A DNA stretch of 64,000 bases from contig NZ_JAMHJQ010000004.1 of assembly GCF_023534745.1 (NCBI RefSeq), positions 447,608-511,607 on the forward strand, given 5' to 3'. Positions 42,853 to 51,918 of the stretch are shown in pieces. Position numbers and translations under genes: made by a program. Below the pieces are notes generated by a model that searched no databases, was not told where the DNA came from, and was given only the letters and a program-made list of their open reading frames with translations. The stretch's first letter is position 1. The number at the start of each line of letters is the position of its first letter. Origin of the DNA: Streptomyces sp. 35G-GA-8 (lineage in GTDB: Bacteria; Actinomycetota; Actinomycetes; Streptomycetales; Streptomycetaceae).

Positions 42853-43016
42853 TGTGGATCCGGGTCTACCGAACGAGCAGCTCCACCGGGAAGCGGACCA
42901 CCGTCAAGCCTCTCCACACGGTGACGCCGGCGAAAGAGCCTGACGAGACGTCACGGTTCCCCGAGTGCGGCTGTCCACTCCACCGGAAGGACGGAGGGGC
43001 GCCCCGTGGCACCTAG
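42849..43016 (+). CDS. Small protein with CxCPLH motif
   Basis: 55 aa, MMWIRVYRTSSSTGKR start and FPECGCPLHRKDGG end. Possible single metal-binding knuckle. Overlaps the next gene by 11 bases. Confidence 0.45.
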   Translation: MMWIRVYRTSSSTGKRTTVKPLHTVTPAKEPDETSRFPECGCPLHRKDGGAPRGT

Positions 43017-43458
43017 AACGATCATTCGGTCGGTTCTCTGGACGCTCCGCCAGGACGCGTCCCACGGCGCCCCGGTGCCGCCCTCATATCAGTCTGAGTG
43101 CGCCACGTGCGGTGAGCGATCACCGGCTGAAGAAGGGTCACGGATTGGCCCGGAGGTATGGGCGCTGCTCCATACCGGACAGAACCCGTCTCACCGGGAC
43201 TACCGGGCCACGACCACCACGATGTGGCGGGCAGTCCCCACGGATCCGGACACGAGGGCAGACACGATCCCCGCAGAGCCTCCGGAGCCGCCGCGCACCC
43301 CGCGTCAGGTCGCGGCGGCATGGGCACGGCGGGTCCGGAAGTGGGCCCACACGCGCGGCCACTTTCTGTCCGACGGCGGAGCACTTCCGCAGCAAGTTGT
43401 AGACGCCTACGTCACCGAGCACCCCGACGATCCGCGGCCTCCGTCGTGGCGACGATGA
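43006..43458 (+). CDS. DUF7848-type protein
   Basis: 150 aa. SECATCGERSPAEEG, WALLHTGQNPSHRDYRA and TMWRAVP match a small zinc-binding family abundant in Streptomyces, in which a CxxC pair is followed by a conserved HTGxNPSH block. Pro/Arg-rich C-terminus. Its last bases overlap the ATG of the next gene. Confidence 0.7.
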   Translation: MAPRTIIRSVLWTLRQDASHGAPVPPSYQSECATCGERSPAEEGSRIGPEVWALLHTGQNPSHRDYRATTTTMWRAVPTDPDTRADTIPAEPPEPPRTPRQVAAAWARRVRKWAHTRGHFLSDGGALPQQVVDAYVTEHPDDPRPPSWRR

Positions 43459-43577
43459 AGCGGCCGGACAAGGCGGAATACACGACGATCATCAGGTGCT
43501 GCGCGGGCGTGTGGCTGCTGATGGCCGCGCTCGTCGCCCTCGTCGCGGCCGTGGTCATGCGGCTGATCCGGGCGTAG
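43455..43577 (+). CDS. Small single-pass membrane protein
   Basis: 40 aa with a basic N-terminus and one TM helix (VWLLMAALVALVAAVVM). ATG overlaps the upstream stop. Last gene of the coupled chain. Confidence 0.5.
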   Translation: MKRPDKAEYTTIIRCCAGVWLLMAALVALVAAVVMRLIRA

Positions 43578-43848
43578 CTACATCACAGACTCCGTGCTCC
43601 GCCGTTCCCCCGCGGGAGCACGGATGGGACAGGGTCAACGCCTGTCACGGCCGTCGGCCCTGTCCCGATAAAGCTCCCCCGCGCACAGCACAAGAAGTAG
43701 CGGCCGCATCCGCCCGATGGCCCCTGCGGGCCGCTGAGCCACCCAGCCGCCGAGCGGCCACAAACCCCGCCCCGGCCGGCCGTATCCCAGCAAGGAGACC
43801 GGCCGGAGCGGCTGCACCACCCATCCACCAGACCAGGAGGCGCCACCC

Positions 43849-44346
43849 ATGAGTATCACCACCGAGGCACCCGTCACACGGGACGCCCGCGACCTTCTCA
43901 CCGCCGAGGAACTTGAGGCCGTCACCGCCACGGTCCAGATCAACAACCCCGGCATGGGCACCGCCGTCGCGGAGGAAATCACGCTGGAGGCCCTGAAGTT
44001 CGAGGCCGCCTGCGCCTTCAACCCCGGCGCCCGTCTGAAGCCGAGCAGGGTGGTTGATGAGGGCTGGCACGCCCTGATCCTCCACACCCGCATCAAGGCC
44101 CGACTCGCCAAGACACTGGGCATCTTCGTGCACCACGTACCGGAGGCCCCCGACACCAGCCGCCACGACCCGCACGCCCTGGCCCGCACCCAGGCCGCCA
44201 TCGAGGCGGCCGGCTACACCCCCGTACCTGCCATGTGGACCGGCCCCAGCGACACGAGCATCCCTGTCGCCGCCAGCTGCGAGCACTCCCCGGCCCCGCC
44301 CGAGGGCACCTGCAACGGCGACTGCTCCAACACCGGCCCGAACTGA
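43849..44346 (+). CDS. GRDP-like small protein (glycine-rich-domain type)
   Basis: 165 aa, RBS AGGAGGCG. Contains VDEGWHALILHT and GIFVHHVPEAPDTSRH, typical of the short bacterial proteins related to the GRDP domain. C-terminal HSPAPPEGTCNGDCSNTG holds two Cys. Function unknown; seen in other Streptomyces prophages and chromosomes. Confidence 0.7.
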   Translation: MSITTEAPVTRDARDLLTAEELEAVTATVQINNPGMGTAVAEEITLEALKFEAACAFNPGARLKPSRVVDEGWHALILHTRIKARLAKTLGIFVHHVPEAPDTSRHDPHALARTQAAIEAAGYTPVPAMWTGPSDTSIPVAASCEHSPAPPEGTCNGDCSNTGPN

Positions 44347-44404
44347 CGTCTGATGGCGCCCGGTTCACCGTCGGCTCTACCGTCAGAGGATGGAGAACAA
44401 GCCC

Positions 44405-44578
44405 ATGGACGAGTGGATCGATCCGCGATATGCCGAGGTGGTGGCCCGCTATCGGACTACGAAGTCCGCCGCGGGGCCGCAGCCACGACGCAAGGGCTGG
44501 TCGAAGCGACCGTACGGTGACCCGTTCGTCATCGTGGTTGACCCGGCGACCCTGACTCCGTACAAGACGGGTCGCTGA
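44405..44578 (+). CDS. Small protein, unknown
   Basis: 57 aa from ATG 44405 (GGAGA upstream); ATG 44390 is in frame and gives 62 aa. MDEWIDPRYAEVVARYR start and a basic middle; ends VVDPATLTPYKTGR. No family recognised. Confidence 0.45.
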   Translation: MDEWIDPRYAEVVARYRTTKSAAGPQPRRKGWSKRPYGDPFVIVVDPATLTPYKTGR

Positions 44579-44596
44579 TTACCGCTCCGGCCGACG

Positions 44597-44851
44597 TCAC
44601 GGCGCCGGCCGGGGCTCTTCTCTCACGAGGTGCGCGAGGGGCACGCCGATCGCGTCGGCGATGCGGATCAGTGTGTCGAGCAATGGAGACGAGTGGCCCT
44701 GCTCGATCCGGTTGTACTGCGCCAGCGTCATTCCTGCTCGAAGCGCAACCGCCTCTTGGGTGAGGTTCGCGTGCAGGCGAGCACCCCGGATGTGATCCCC
44801 GATCTCCCGGCGGCGGGTGAGCACACGCTCAGTCGGACGGGAAGACGGCAC
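44597..44851 (-). CDS. Small XRE repressor-like protein
   Basis: 84 aa, Cro/CI-type HTH (IRGARLHANLTQEAVALRAG; TLAQYNRIEQGHSSPLLDTL). Convergent with the preceding small gene and next to attR with an AT-rich promoter. May be an immunity or excision-control repressor. GTG 44851 lacks an obvious ribosome site. Confidence 0.75.
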   Translation of the reverse strand: MPSSRPTERVLTRRREIGDHIRGARLHANLTQEAVALRAGMTLAQYNRIEQGHSSPLLDTLIRIADAIGVPLAHLVREEPRPAP

Positions 44852-45205
44852 CCGCTCACAGTTGTCGCCGGATGATCAATTGTCTTTACGATGCATAACA
44901 AAATGTTTGATCTTGATGGCCAGGGGTACTCGCCCACGGGCGACTTCCCCACCTTGGATGTCCGCCGACACCGGCGGACCGAGGGGGCGACGGCAGGCAT
45001 CTCGCGCGAGGTCAGCCGCTCCACTCAGATGGTGGAGCCGCCGCTCCCGGGTCGCCCTGCGCTCCGCCTTGGAGCGCAGGGCGGCGAAGCACGGACCGTC
45101 GATTCTCCGCCGAATCTTCCCCGGAGATAGGCCAAGTGCCTTTCCCTACTTTGGTTTACGCGGAGCAGGGAAAACGCAGGTCAGCACATCGCTCAGACAC
45201 GTATG
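44852..45205. other. Phage attachment-arm region
   Basis: 354 bases without a convincing gene. AT-rich promoter zone 44874-44912 with GATCAA/TTGATC inverted arms, a TTTCCCT/AGGGAAA pair at 45141-45173 of the type used by integrase arms, and then the tRNA fragment. Confidence 0.45.
44874..44912 (-). promoter_or_regulatory. Divergent low-GC control region of the XRE gene
   Basis: GATCAA (44874) and TTGATC (44907) flank an AT-rich stretch, just upstream of the minus-strand XRE repressor. Candidate promoter/operator. Confidence 0.4.
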
Positions 45206-45249
45206 CCTTCTAAGCACTTGGCCGCAGGTTCGAGTCCTGCCGGGGGCGC
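45206..45249 (+). other. Prophage right attachment site: 3' part of tRNA-Arg(TCT)
   Basis: CCTTCTAAGCACTTGG then GCCGCAGGTTCGAGTCCTG and CCGGGGGCGC are the anticodon loop (TCT), T-arm and acceptor end of a tRNA-Arg gene. The D-arm and 5' acceptor are absent, and the 5' side of the anticodon stem only partly pairs. That is what a phage leaves when it integrates at a tRNA 3' end. The intact tRNA and integrase should be on the left. Confidence 0.85.
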
Positions 45250-45268
45250 TTTTCTACGCGCGGTGCGC

Positions 45269-45291
45269 GGCCCTCCCCAAGGGAGGGCCTT
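45269..45291 (+). terminator. tRNA terminator
   Basis: GGCCCTCCC / GGGAGGGCC hairpin then TTT, 19 bases after the tRNA end; marks chromosomal sequence. Confidence 0.8.
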
Positions 45292-45942
45292 TCCGCAGGT
45301 CAGAGGCACCTTAGCGGGTGCGGCGTAGCGCTGGCGTAAGCACCGGCGCCACCGACGCCGGCGCCCGGGGAGTTACCCGGCCCTGCCGGACCCCTGGCCC
45401 GCCCGGACGCCTTCCCGACACCACCAGGACCGGGCCCTCGCGACAGAGCTCCTGTCCGTCCCCGGCGTCTGCTCGAAGGCGGCACCTCGCGCGCTCGGCC
45501 GAGGCCGCTCGGCGCGTCGCGTGCGAGGGCGTCGGCAGGTCGGGGCGCAACGGAATCGGCCGGACGGCGACGGCGACGGCGACGACCGGGCAGCCCCCGG
45601 GTGTGCCCGTAGTCCGTTACCCACGCCGCTCCCCGGCCCCCGGCGCCGGCCGTCGGCCCCCGGCGCCGAGACGCCCCCGACGCCCCGACGCCCGGCATGA
45701 TTGCGTGGGCCATGGAGAATGAATCACATTATGCGTAGCGGATTGCGTATTCATTTGGCGCGGCAATGCCAAATGTCACATTGATTCCCGGCGTGCGCCG
45801 GAGCTTTCCCCTCGCGTGAACATCGTATTCACCGGTGCCGAGGACTCGTACGGATGACATGCACTCGCTCCCCCTTCCCTGCGCACTTTCCGGAGTGCCA
45901 TAAAGGACGGGGGAAATTCCCCGTCAATGGAATGAGGGAAGC
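45292..45942. other. Intergenic stretch after attR
   Basis: About 650 bases. Overlapping ORFs on both strands are Arg/Pro/Gly-rich and have no family or ribosome site I can support, so none is called. The last ~220 bases have lower GC and probably carry the promoter of the secreted gene at 45943. Confidence 0.4.
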
Positions 45943-46317
45943 ATGCGCAGATTACGCAGCAAGGCCGGTGTCCTCACCGTTCTCGCCGTACTCGCGGTCG
46001 GTGGCACGGGAATCGCCTCGGCCGTACAGACAGAGGGTTCCGGCTCCGGCTCCGCCTCCGGAGCGCCGCGTGGTGCCATGGAGCCGCAGGCGGAGTACAC
46101 CGGCGTCATCAAGGGCCCCCAGAACGCGAATGTCCACAAGGCCAAGCACCTGAACGCCGAGGAGTGGGGGCTGATCTACAACACGGAGACGGTCCATCTG
46201 AAGTGCAAGGGCCGCGGCGGCGGATACACCTGGTACCAGCTTGAGGGGCAGCCCAACAGGTGGATCGTCGGCTTCAAGCTCGAAAAGCTCACCCCCGGAA
46301 TTCCCAACTGTCTGTGA
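45943..46317 (+). CDS. Small secreted SH3-like protein
   Basis: 124 aa. Sec signal (SKAGVLTVLAVLAVGGTGIA) with cleavage near residue 26. Mature part contains YTGVIKGPQNANVHKAK and CKGRGGGYTWYQLEG, matching bacterial SH3-like modules of secreted Streptomyces proteins, with two Cys able to form a disulfide. Possibly cell-wall associated. RBS GAGGGAAG. Confidence 0.75.
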   Translation: MRRLRSKAGVLTVLAVLAVGGTGIASAVQTEGSGSGSASGAPRGAMEPQAEYTGVIKGPQNANVHKAKHLNAEEWGLIYNTETVHLKCKGRGGGYTWYQLEGQPNRWIVGFKLEKLTPGIPNCL

Positions 46318-46390
46318 CGGTTCCGGGAATCCACCGAACATATGCGGCCGGCCGCGGCGGCACACTTCAGTGACATGCCCCCACGGCCAT

Positions 46391-46427
46391 GCCGGATCAC
46401 CGGGTGTCGGGTCCCCGGTGATCCGGC
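46391..46427 (+). terminator. Terminator
   Basis: 14-bp perfect stem (GCCGGATCACCGGG / CCCGGTGATCCGGC), 9-base loop, in the gap between the secreted protein and the next gene. The rest of that 346-base gap shows no gene. Confidence 0.7.
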
Positions 46428-46663
46428 GCCCACGGCCACCGCCCAACTGTCGTCCGTGACCACCGAGATGAACGACGCGCGGCTCCAGGGGGGCGTACGC
46501 CGGGGGGATCCCCGGCGTACGGCAGGAGACAGGTCCGCTGAAACTGCTCGCCGACGGCTCGCTCAACACCCGAACGGCCCAGTGTCACGAACCGGATCCC
46601 GGCATACCGTGCGGCGGACCCGGGGAGTACGGCTCGCGGCCGGAGAGCCGACCGGGTCGTATC

Positions 46664-47788
46664 GTGGACAGCGTGGCGGGCCGCCCCGGGGGGCACAAGG
46701 GGGCCTCGCGACACGCCCTGGCCGATGCGGTCACGTCGGTACGGCCGCTCTGGTGGGCCGTGTCCGCCCTGCTGGTGGCCGCCGCCGTGGTCGTCACACT
46801 CACCCGGCGCCACGAACTGGTCACCGCCGTACATCTCATCGATGACGTCCGGCTCCCCAGGCTGCTGATCGCCGCCGGGTTCGAGGCGGCTTCCCTGGCC
46901 TGTCTGGCGGCCGTGCAGCACTGGCTGCTGCGCGCGGGGGGTGCGCGGATCCGGCTCCGGGTCGTCGGCGCCGTCGTGCTGGCGGCCAACGCCATCGCGG
47001 GGGCGCTGCCCGGTGGGGCGGCGTTCGCGGCAGCGTGGGTGTTCCGGCAGTTCCGCCGCAGGGGCGCGGGGCAGGTCCTCGCCGGGACCGTGCTGGTGGT
47101 CGCGGGGCTGCTGTCCGGGCTGAGCCTCTTCGTCCTTCTGATGGTGGGCGTACTGGCGGCCGGTTCGTCGGGCCCGGTCGCCGGGGTACGGCCGGTGGTC
47201 ATCGGGCTCGCCGCCGTGGCGGTCCTGGTGGCGGGCGTGGCGGCCGGCCTGTTCCGGTTTCCCCGGGTAAGGCGCCGGGCCCTGCGGGTGTGGCGGCGGA
47301 TCGGACTGCGCTCCCGACGGCTGTGGGACATCGAGCGGGCGCTGTCGCGTCTGCGCCATGAGGTCCGTACCACCAGGCCGGGTATACGCCCGTGGCTGTG
47401 GCCGTCGTCGCTGGCGGTGCTCAACTGGTGTTTCGACCTCGCGTGTCTGGTCGCGTGCGTGTGGAGTCTCGGGATCGCCGTCCCGTGGCACGGCGTTCTC
47501 GCCGTCTACGCGCTGACGCAGTTCGCCGGAAGCCTGCGGCTCACGCCGGGCGGTCTCGGCGTGGTCGAGACGAGCCTGACGGCGCTGCTCGTGCTGTACG
47601 GGCTGAGCACCGAGCAGGCGATCGCCGTCACCCTCCTGTACCGAGTGCTGAGTTACTGGGTGCTCCAGCCGATCGGCTGGGTGAGCGGGCTCGGGCTGAC
47701 ACTGAGCCGCGGCCACGCCGGTCCCGGGTCCGACGACAGGTCCGACGGCAGGTCCGACGGCGAGTCCGCCGCCGACAGCCGCGCCTGA
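46664..47788 (+). CDS. LPG-synthase-TM / YbhN-like membrane protein
   Basis: 374 aa with about eight TM helices (PLWWAVSALLVAAAVVVTL first; LTQFAGSLRLTPGGLGVVET near residue 285). The GGLGVxE motif and a TM count typical of UPF0104/LPG_synthase_TM proteins identify the family, often acting in lipid flipping or polyprenyl-linked glycan steps. C-terminal tail is Asp/Ser/Gly-rich. GTG 46664 used; GTG 46673 is an alternative. Confidence 0.85.
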   Translation: MDSVAGRPGGHKGASRHALADAVTSVRPLWWAVSALLVAAAVVVTLTRRHELVTAVHLIDDVRLPRLLIAAGFEAASLACLAAVQHWLLRAGGARIRLRVVGAVVLAANAIAGALPGGAAFAAAWVFRQFRRRGAGQVLAGTVLVVAGLLSGLSLFVLLMVGVLAAGSSGPVAGVRPVVIGLAAVAVLVAGVAAGLFRFPRVRRRALRVWRRIGLRSRRLWDIERALSRLRHEVRTTRPGIRPWLWPSSLAVLNWCFDLACLVACVWSLGIAVPWHGVLAVYALTQFAGSLRLTPGGLGVVETSLTALLVLYGLSTEQAIAVTLLYRVLSYWVLQPIGWVSGLGLTLSRGHAGPGSDDRSDGRSDGESAADSRA

Positions 47789-47989
47789 CCTGGTCATACC
47801 TCCCAAGATGCTCATATCCACCAGGTGCGGCTACGCTTTATGCGGTGGCTTGACCGATTGACAGGCCGGACCGGTGAGAACGCCCCGTCCGGCATCCCGC
47901 GCCACCTGCAGGACCGGCCGCCCCGGCCGCCATCGACGCCTCCCGGGCCCGAGCCGGGGCCCTCCTCCCACAGGAAGAGGAATCGAACC

Positions 47990-48724
47990 ATGAAGTCCTC
48001 CCGCATCCGTCATACCGTTGTGGCCGCTGCCGCCGTGGTGGCCCTCCCGGTCTCCCTGGGTGTCATGGCACCCCAGGCCTTCGCGGACCCCGCCACGCCC
48101 GGCACCCCCACACCGCCGAGCGCGCCCGTGACACCCGGCACGCCCACGTCACCGAGCGCTTCCGCGTCGCCGAGCGAGTCGACGTCGCCGGGCACATCCA
48201 CCTCGCCCAGCCCGTCCACCTCACCGAGCAGGACCGCGGTGCCCAACGCGGCCGTCCCGTTCGGTCCCGGATGCTCGTCGATCCCGAAGACCGGCACCGG
48301 CAGTTTCGTCGAGATGGCCAAGGAGCCGGTGGGGACGGCCATTTCCCACAACCCGGACTTCAGCACGTTCGTCTCCCTGGTGAAGAAGGCCGGGCTGACC
48401 GACAGGCTGAACAGCGCGCAGGACATCACGGTCTTCGTGCCGACCAACGAGGCGTTCAAGAAGCTCTCGACGGCGGAACTCGACCAGATCAAGAACAACG
48501 AGTCGCAGCTCAGGAAGGTCGTGAAGTACCACATCGCGGAGAAGAAGGTCGCCCCCGACCAGCTCCCCAACGGCGTCTTCTCGACCTGGGAGGGCACGAC
48601 CCTCTCCACCTCGGGGTCCGACCGGACGTTCAAGGTGAACGACACGGCGAAGATCCTGTGCGGCAACATCAAGACGGCGAACGCCACGGTGTACACCATC
48701 GACACCGTTCTGACGCCGAAGTAG
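47990..48724 (+). CDS. Secreted fasciclin-domain protein
   Basis: 244 aa, RBS AGGAAGAGG. Signal peptide (VAAAAVVALPVSLGVMAPQA, cleavage after AFA). A Thr/Pro/Ser-rich linker is followed by a fasciclin (FAS1) domain: SGFVSLVKKAGLTDRLNSAQ-like segment (seen: FVSLVKKAGLTDRLNSAQ), ITVFVPTNEAFKKLS, YHIAEKKV. FAS1 domains mediate adhesion. Single domain protein as common in Streptomyces. Confidence 0.9.
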   Translation: MKSSRIRHTVVAAAAVVALPVSLGVMAPQAFADPATPGTPTPPSAPVTPGTPTSPSASASPSESTSPGTSTSPSPSTSPSRTAVPNAAVPFGPGCSSIPKTGTGSFVEMAKEPVGTAISHNPDFSTFVSLVKKAGLTDRLNSAQDITVFVPTNEAFKKLSTAELDQIKNNESQLRKVVKYHIAEKKVAPDQLPNGVFSTWEGTTLSTSGSDRTFKVNDTAKILCGNIKTANATVYTIDTVLTPK

Positions 48725-48794
48725 CGCGTCACGCCTCGCCGTACGCACATCACCGTTCGGCGGGGCGTCCACACATCGTCGTACGCACAATCCC

Positions 48795-48830
48795 GGATGG
48801 GCGGGCTCGCGAGACCGGGCCCGCCCATCC
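48795..48830. terminator. Bidirectional terminator
   Basis: GGATGGGCGGG / CCCGCCCATCC stem between the convergent fasciclin gene and the minus-strand gene at 48848. Confidence 0.8.
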
Positions 48831-48847
48831 ACCGTGCCGAGGACGCG

Positions 48848-49336
48848 TCAGATGCCCGCCGAGGCCATTTCGATGGCGGAGCGGTAATTCAGCGCGGTCG
48901 CCTTCACGCAGACGCCGTACGTACGGTCGTTGGTGACCACGAGGAAGTAGTCACGCAGGTTCTTCCAGTAGTTGACGAGATAACCCAGCCCCGGAACGAA
49001 GCCCGCGGGCCGGGGTACGAGCGCGAACGCCTCCGAGCACTTCAGGATTTCGCCGGTGGCCGTCGAGAGAACGGCCGCCACATCGCTGTTCATGTTCCAG
49101 CCGGCGGCCAGCGAGTCGTTCCAGATGGCGCCGGCTATCTGCCGAAGCCGCTCCTGCTCCTCCGGCGTGGGATCGCTACTGAACGCGACACTCCCCGCTG
49201 AGGCCGCTCGCGCCGCCGGTGCCTCGGGAGCCCCGCCCGCCGCGTGGGCCGCGCCCGCCGTGCCGACGGCCAGGACCGCCCCGGCGGCGACCAGCGCCAC
49301 CGCCGACGCCCATCGGGATACTCTCCGCTCAACCAT
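48848..49336 (-). CDS. Secreted protein, unknown
   Basis: 162 aa from the ATG preceded by GGGTGGAGAAC. Signal peptide (WASAVALVAAGAVLAVG) then a mature domain of helices with NMNSDVAAVLSTATGEIL and FVPGLGYLVNYWKNLRDYFL. Two Cys. No family recognised. Confidence 0.65.
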   Translation of the reverse strand: MVERRVSRWASAVALVAAGAVLAVGTAGAAHAAGGAPEAPAARAASAGSVAFSSDPTPEEQERLRQIAGAIWNDSLAAGWNMNSDVAAVLSTATGEILKCSEAFALVPRPAGFVPGLGYLVNYWKNLRDYFLVVTNDRTYGVCVKATALNYRSAIEMASAGI

Positions 49337-49723
49337 GTTCTCCACCCCTCCCCTGCAGCTGACCCGAGGTCCGAATTGGCCCTCGTCGGACGCTGCCGCG
49401 CCGAGCTTCCCGTTTCGCCCCCCGGCCGTCAACGGCGCAGATCAAGCCGCGCGGCGGTCCTCAATCCATCGAACGTCTGTTCTATGATTCCCCCGGTGTG
49501 CCCCGTTACACGCTCTTGATCAGGGACGTTGTCCGGGCGCCCACTCCAACACCCCGCGCTCCGGAGGAATCATGCGACCTGTTCCCGCCCCCGCCCGTCT
49601 CGCTCCCGTCCCTCTCCCCGCGCCTCCCGTTTCCCTGGTGTCGTCGGCGCTTCCCGTGCTTCCCGTGCTTTCTGTTCCGGCCGCCACGGATCTGTCATCA
49701 CGACCGTCACCGAGGTGGGGCGC

Positions 49724-50668
49724 ATGAGTCACGGTCACGACAAGTCCCTGCCGCCGTCGCTGCGCGTCTGGGCGGAACGCGTCGTCGGGCCCCTCCCCGC
49801 CGTCCTGGACGCGTCACACCCACGCGAGACCTCCCGGGTCTGGGATGTCACCGACAGTCGCGGCCGGCGCTTCTTCATCAAGCAGTCGGCGAGTGCCGCG
49901 TTGTACGAGAGGGAGACCTTCGGGTACCAGTCCGCGGTACCCGCCCTGGGATTCGGCCGCGCCCCACGGCTCGTGGAGACCGACCCCCGACAGCTGGCGC
50001 TGCTGCTGACCGCCGTGCCGGGCACCCCCGTATCGCGGCTCGTCCTCTCCGGCCCGGAACACCGCTCGGCACACCGGCAGTTCGGGGCACTGCTGCGCCG
50101 TCTGCACGGCACGGACAAAATGCCGGGTGCCGGGCGGCGGGAGGCCCGGACCGCACTGGAACGGCTGGCCGACGATGCCGAGCACCACCTCACCCGCGCC
50201 GGTGACCTGATGTCCGAGGGCCGGCGCGCGCTCGTACGCCGCTCGGCCGACCACGTAAGGAAACTGACCGATCTGCTCGCGCCCGCCCATATCCACGGCG
50301 ACGCCCAGGAGCGCAACGTCCTCTGGACCGGCCCGGCGGTGCCAGGACAGCGGGCATCGACGCGGGAGGCATCGGGACAGCTGGCGGTCATCGACTTCGA
50401 GCGGTCCCGGTACGCCCCCGCCGTACAGGACTTCGTACGGCTGGCCTGCGGCCCCTGGCAGGACCGCGACGATCTGCGCGACGCGTTCTTCCACGGGTAC
50501 GGCCGCCCGCTGACCGACGCGGAGCGCCAAGCGCTGCCGTGTCTGGCCGCGCTCGACGCCGCGAGCTGTCTCGCGTACGGGCCGGACCATGGCGAACACG
50601 ACGTCACGGCCCGGGGACTCCGTACGCTGGCCCGTCTGGAGAGCGGCGCCCTGGGGGCGTTCGTATGA
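49724..50668 (+). CDS. APH-like phosphotransferase
   Basis: 314 aa. Catalytic loop AHIHGDAQERNVLW and metal-binding AVIDFERSRY follow the N-lobe (RFFIKQSASAALYERE). This is the aminoglycoside-phosphotransferase/choline-kinase-like fold, used here for an unknown small molecule or resistance function. Flanks: secreted gene behind, methyltransferase converging. Confidence 0.85.
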   Translation: MSHGHDKSLPPSLRVWAERVVGPLPAVLDASHPRETSRVWDVTDSRGRRFFIKQSASAALYERETFGYQSAVPALGFGRAPRLVETDPRQLALLLTAVPGTPVSRLVLSGPEHRSAHRQFGALLRRLHGTDKMPGAGRREARTALERLADDAEHHLTRAGDLMSEGRRALVRRSADHVRKLTDLLAPAHIHGDAQERNVLWTGPAVPGQRASTREASGQLAVIDFERSRYAPAVQDFVRLACGPWQDRDDLRDAFFHGYGRPLTDAERQALPCLAALDAASCLAYGPDHGEHDVTARGLRTLARLESGALGAFV

Positions 50669-50711
50669 CCGGACGGCGCGCGCGTGGTGCCGACGTCCGC
50701 TACGGCCTCCG

Positions 50712-51530
50712 CTACGGCTTGCGCGCCACGCCCGCGTAGATGGAGACCGCCGCATCGGTGGCGCCGTCCTGCGGTTCGCCGTCCGGGCGCCAGCGATGCG
50801 GCACCGCGAGGCCGGGTTCGACCAGATCGAGCCCGGCAAAGAAACGGAGGACGTCACTCCGGGAGCGCACCTGAGCGGGGATACCGCCACGGTGGTACAC
50901 GCCGATCACCCGCTCCCACATCTCCGGCGCGAAGTCCGGAGTGCAGTGGGAGAGAACCAGGTAGCTCCCGGAGGGCAGCGCGTCGACCAGACACCCGACG
51001 GTCTCGTACGGACGGAACTCGTCCGGCACGAAATGCAGCAGCGCGTTGAGGGACAGCGCGACCGGGCGGGTCAGGTCGATCGTGTCCCGCAACCGCTCCG
51101 ACTCGATGATGGTCTTCGGGTCCCGGACGTCGGCGTGGATGTACGCGGTTCGGCCCTCGGGCGAGCTGCGCATCAGGGCCTCGGCGTGCCGCAGGACGAT
51201 CGGGTCGTTGTCGACGTACACGACACGGGAGTCCGGGGCGGCCTCCTGGGCTATCTGGTGGAGATTGGGCCGGGTGGGGATGCCCGTACCGATGTCCAGG
51301 AACTGCCGGATGCCGGCCTCCGCCGCGAGCCAGCGGGTCGCCCGGTGCATGAAATGACGGTTCGTCTGGGCGCAGATCTTGACGGTGGGAAAAACCGACT
51401 CGACGGTGGCAGCGGCCAGTTGGTCGGCTTCGTAGTAGTCCTTGCCGTTGAGATAGAAGTCGTACATCCGGGCCGGGTGGGGCTTGGTGGTGTCGATCTC
51501 GTCTACCGACGGGTGGTCGAGGTCCGTCAT
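50712..51530 (-). CDS. SAM-dependent methyltransferase (DUF574 type)
   Basis: 272 aa. N-terminus KPHPARMYDFYLNGKDYYEA and FLDIGTGIPTRPNLHQIA (SAM-binding loop) are hallmarks of the actinobacterial DUF574/S-adenosyl methyltransferase family. Substrate unknown; members often sit beside DUF397 and XRE genes as here. Confidence 0.95.
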   Translation of the reverse strand: MTDLDHPSVDEIDTTKPHPARMYDFYLNGKDYYEADQLAAATVESVFPTVKICAQTNRHFMHRATRWLAAEAGIRQFLDIGTGIPTRPNLHQIAQEAAPDSRVVYVDNDPIVLRHAEALMRSSPEGRTAYIHADVRDPKTIIESERLRDTIDLTRPVALSLNALLHFVPDEFRPYETVGCLVDALPSGSYLVLSHCTPDFAPEMWERVIGVYHRGGIPAQVRSRSDVLRFFAGLDLVEPGLAVPHRWRPDGEPQDGATDAAVSIYAGVARKP

Positions 51531-51684
51531 GCGGGGCCGTCCGTTTCTGGCTCGTGGGGGGTTTGAGGGCTTTGGGACTTGAGGCTTGGAGGCTTTGGGG
51601 CTTCGGGGCCGTGGGGGATCGCTGGGGGGCGAGGTGTCCGAGGGGGGGCGGGGGGCAGCCGGGCGGGCCCGGCGGAGGTGGCGA

Positions 51685-51918
51685 CTACAGCAGGAAGTCG
51701 GCGAGACCGTTCTTGGCGCCTGCGACGAAGTCGGCCATGGCGGCCGCGGTGCAGATCAGGGTCGGTCCCGACGGATCCGCCGACTGGCGGATCGCGACCC
51801 GCTCGCCGTCCACCTTCTTCGTCTCGACGCAACTGCCGCCGTTGGGACCGCTCCACGGCTTCTCCCAGCCGTCGGCTCCCAGTTCGTCGGCCGGCATACC
51901 GTTGGAAATCTCCCGCAT
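51685..51918 (-). CDS. DUF397 protein
   Basis: 77 aa, with WEKPWSGPNGGSCVETKKVD and a closing AMADFVAGAKNG. DUF397 proteins partner XRE-DUF5753 regulators in Streptomyces. Starts at the stop of the gene upstream, so they form an operon. Confidence 0.95.
   Translation of the reverse strand: MREISNGMPADELGADGWEKPWSGPNGGSCVETKKVDGERVAIRQSADPSGPTLICTAAAMADFVAGAKNGLADFLL

Noticed and set aside
45141-45249. Complete tRNA gene
   Set aside because: The 5' acceptor and D-arm are missing and the anticodon stem does not pair fully; only the 3' part is present.
1-45249. Phage integrase or excisionase in the window
   Set aside because: No tyrosine or serine recombinase motif was found; presumed to lie upstream.
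45300-45722. Possible Arg/Pro-rich genes in the gap after attR
   Set aside because: ORFs on both strands are equally long, low-complexity and lack ribosome sites or recognised families.
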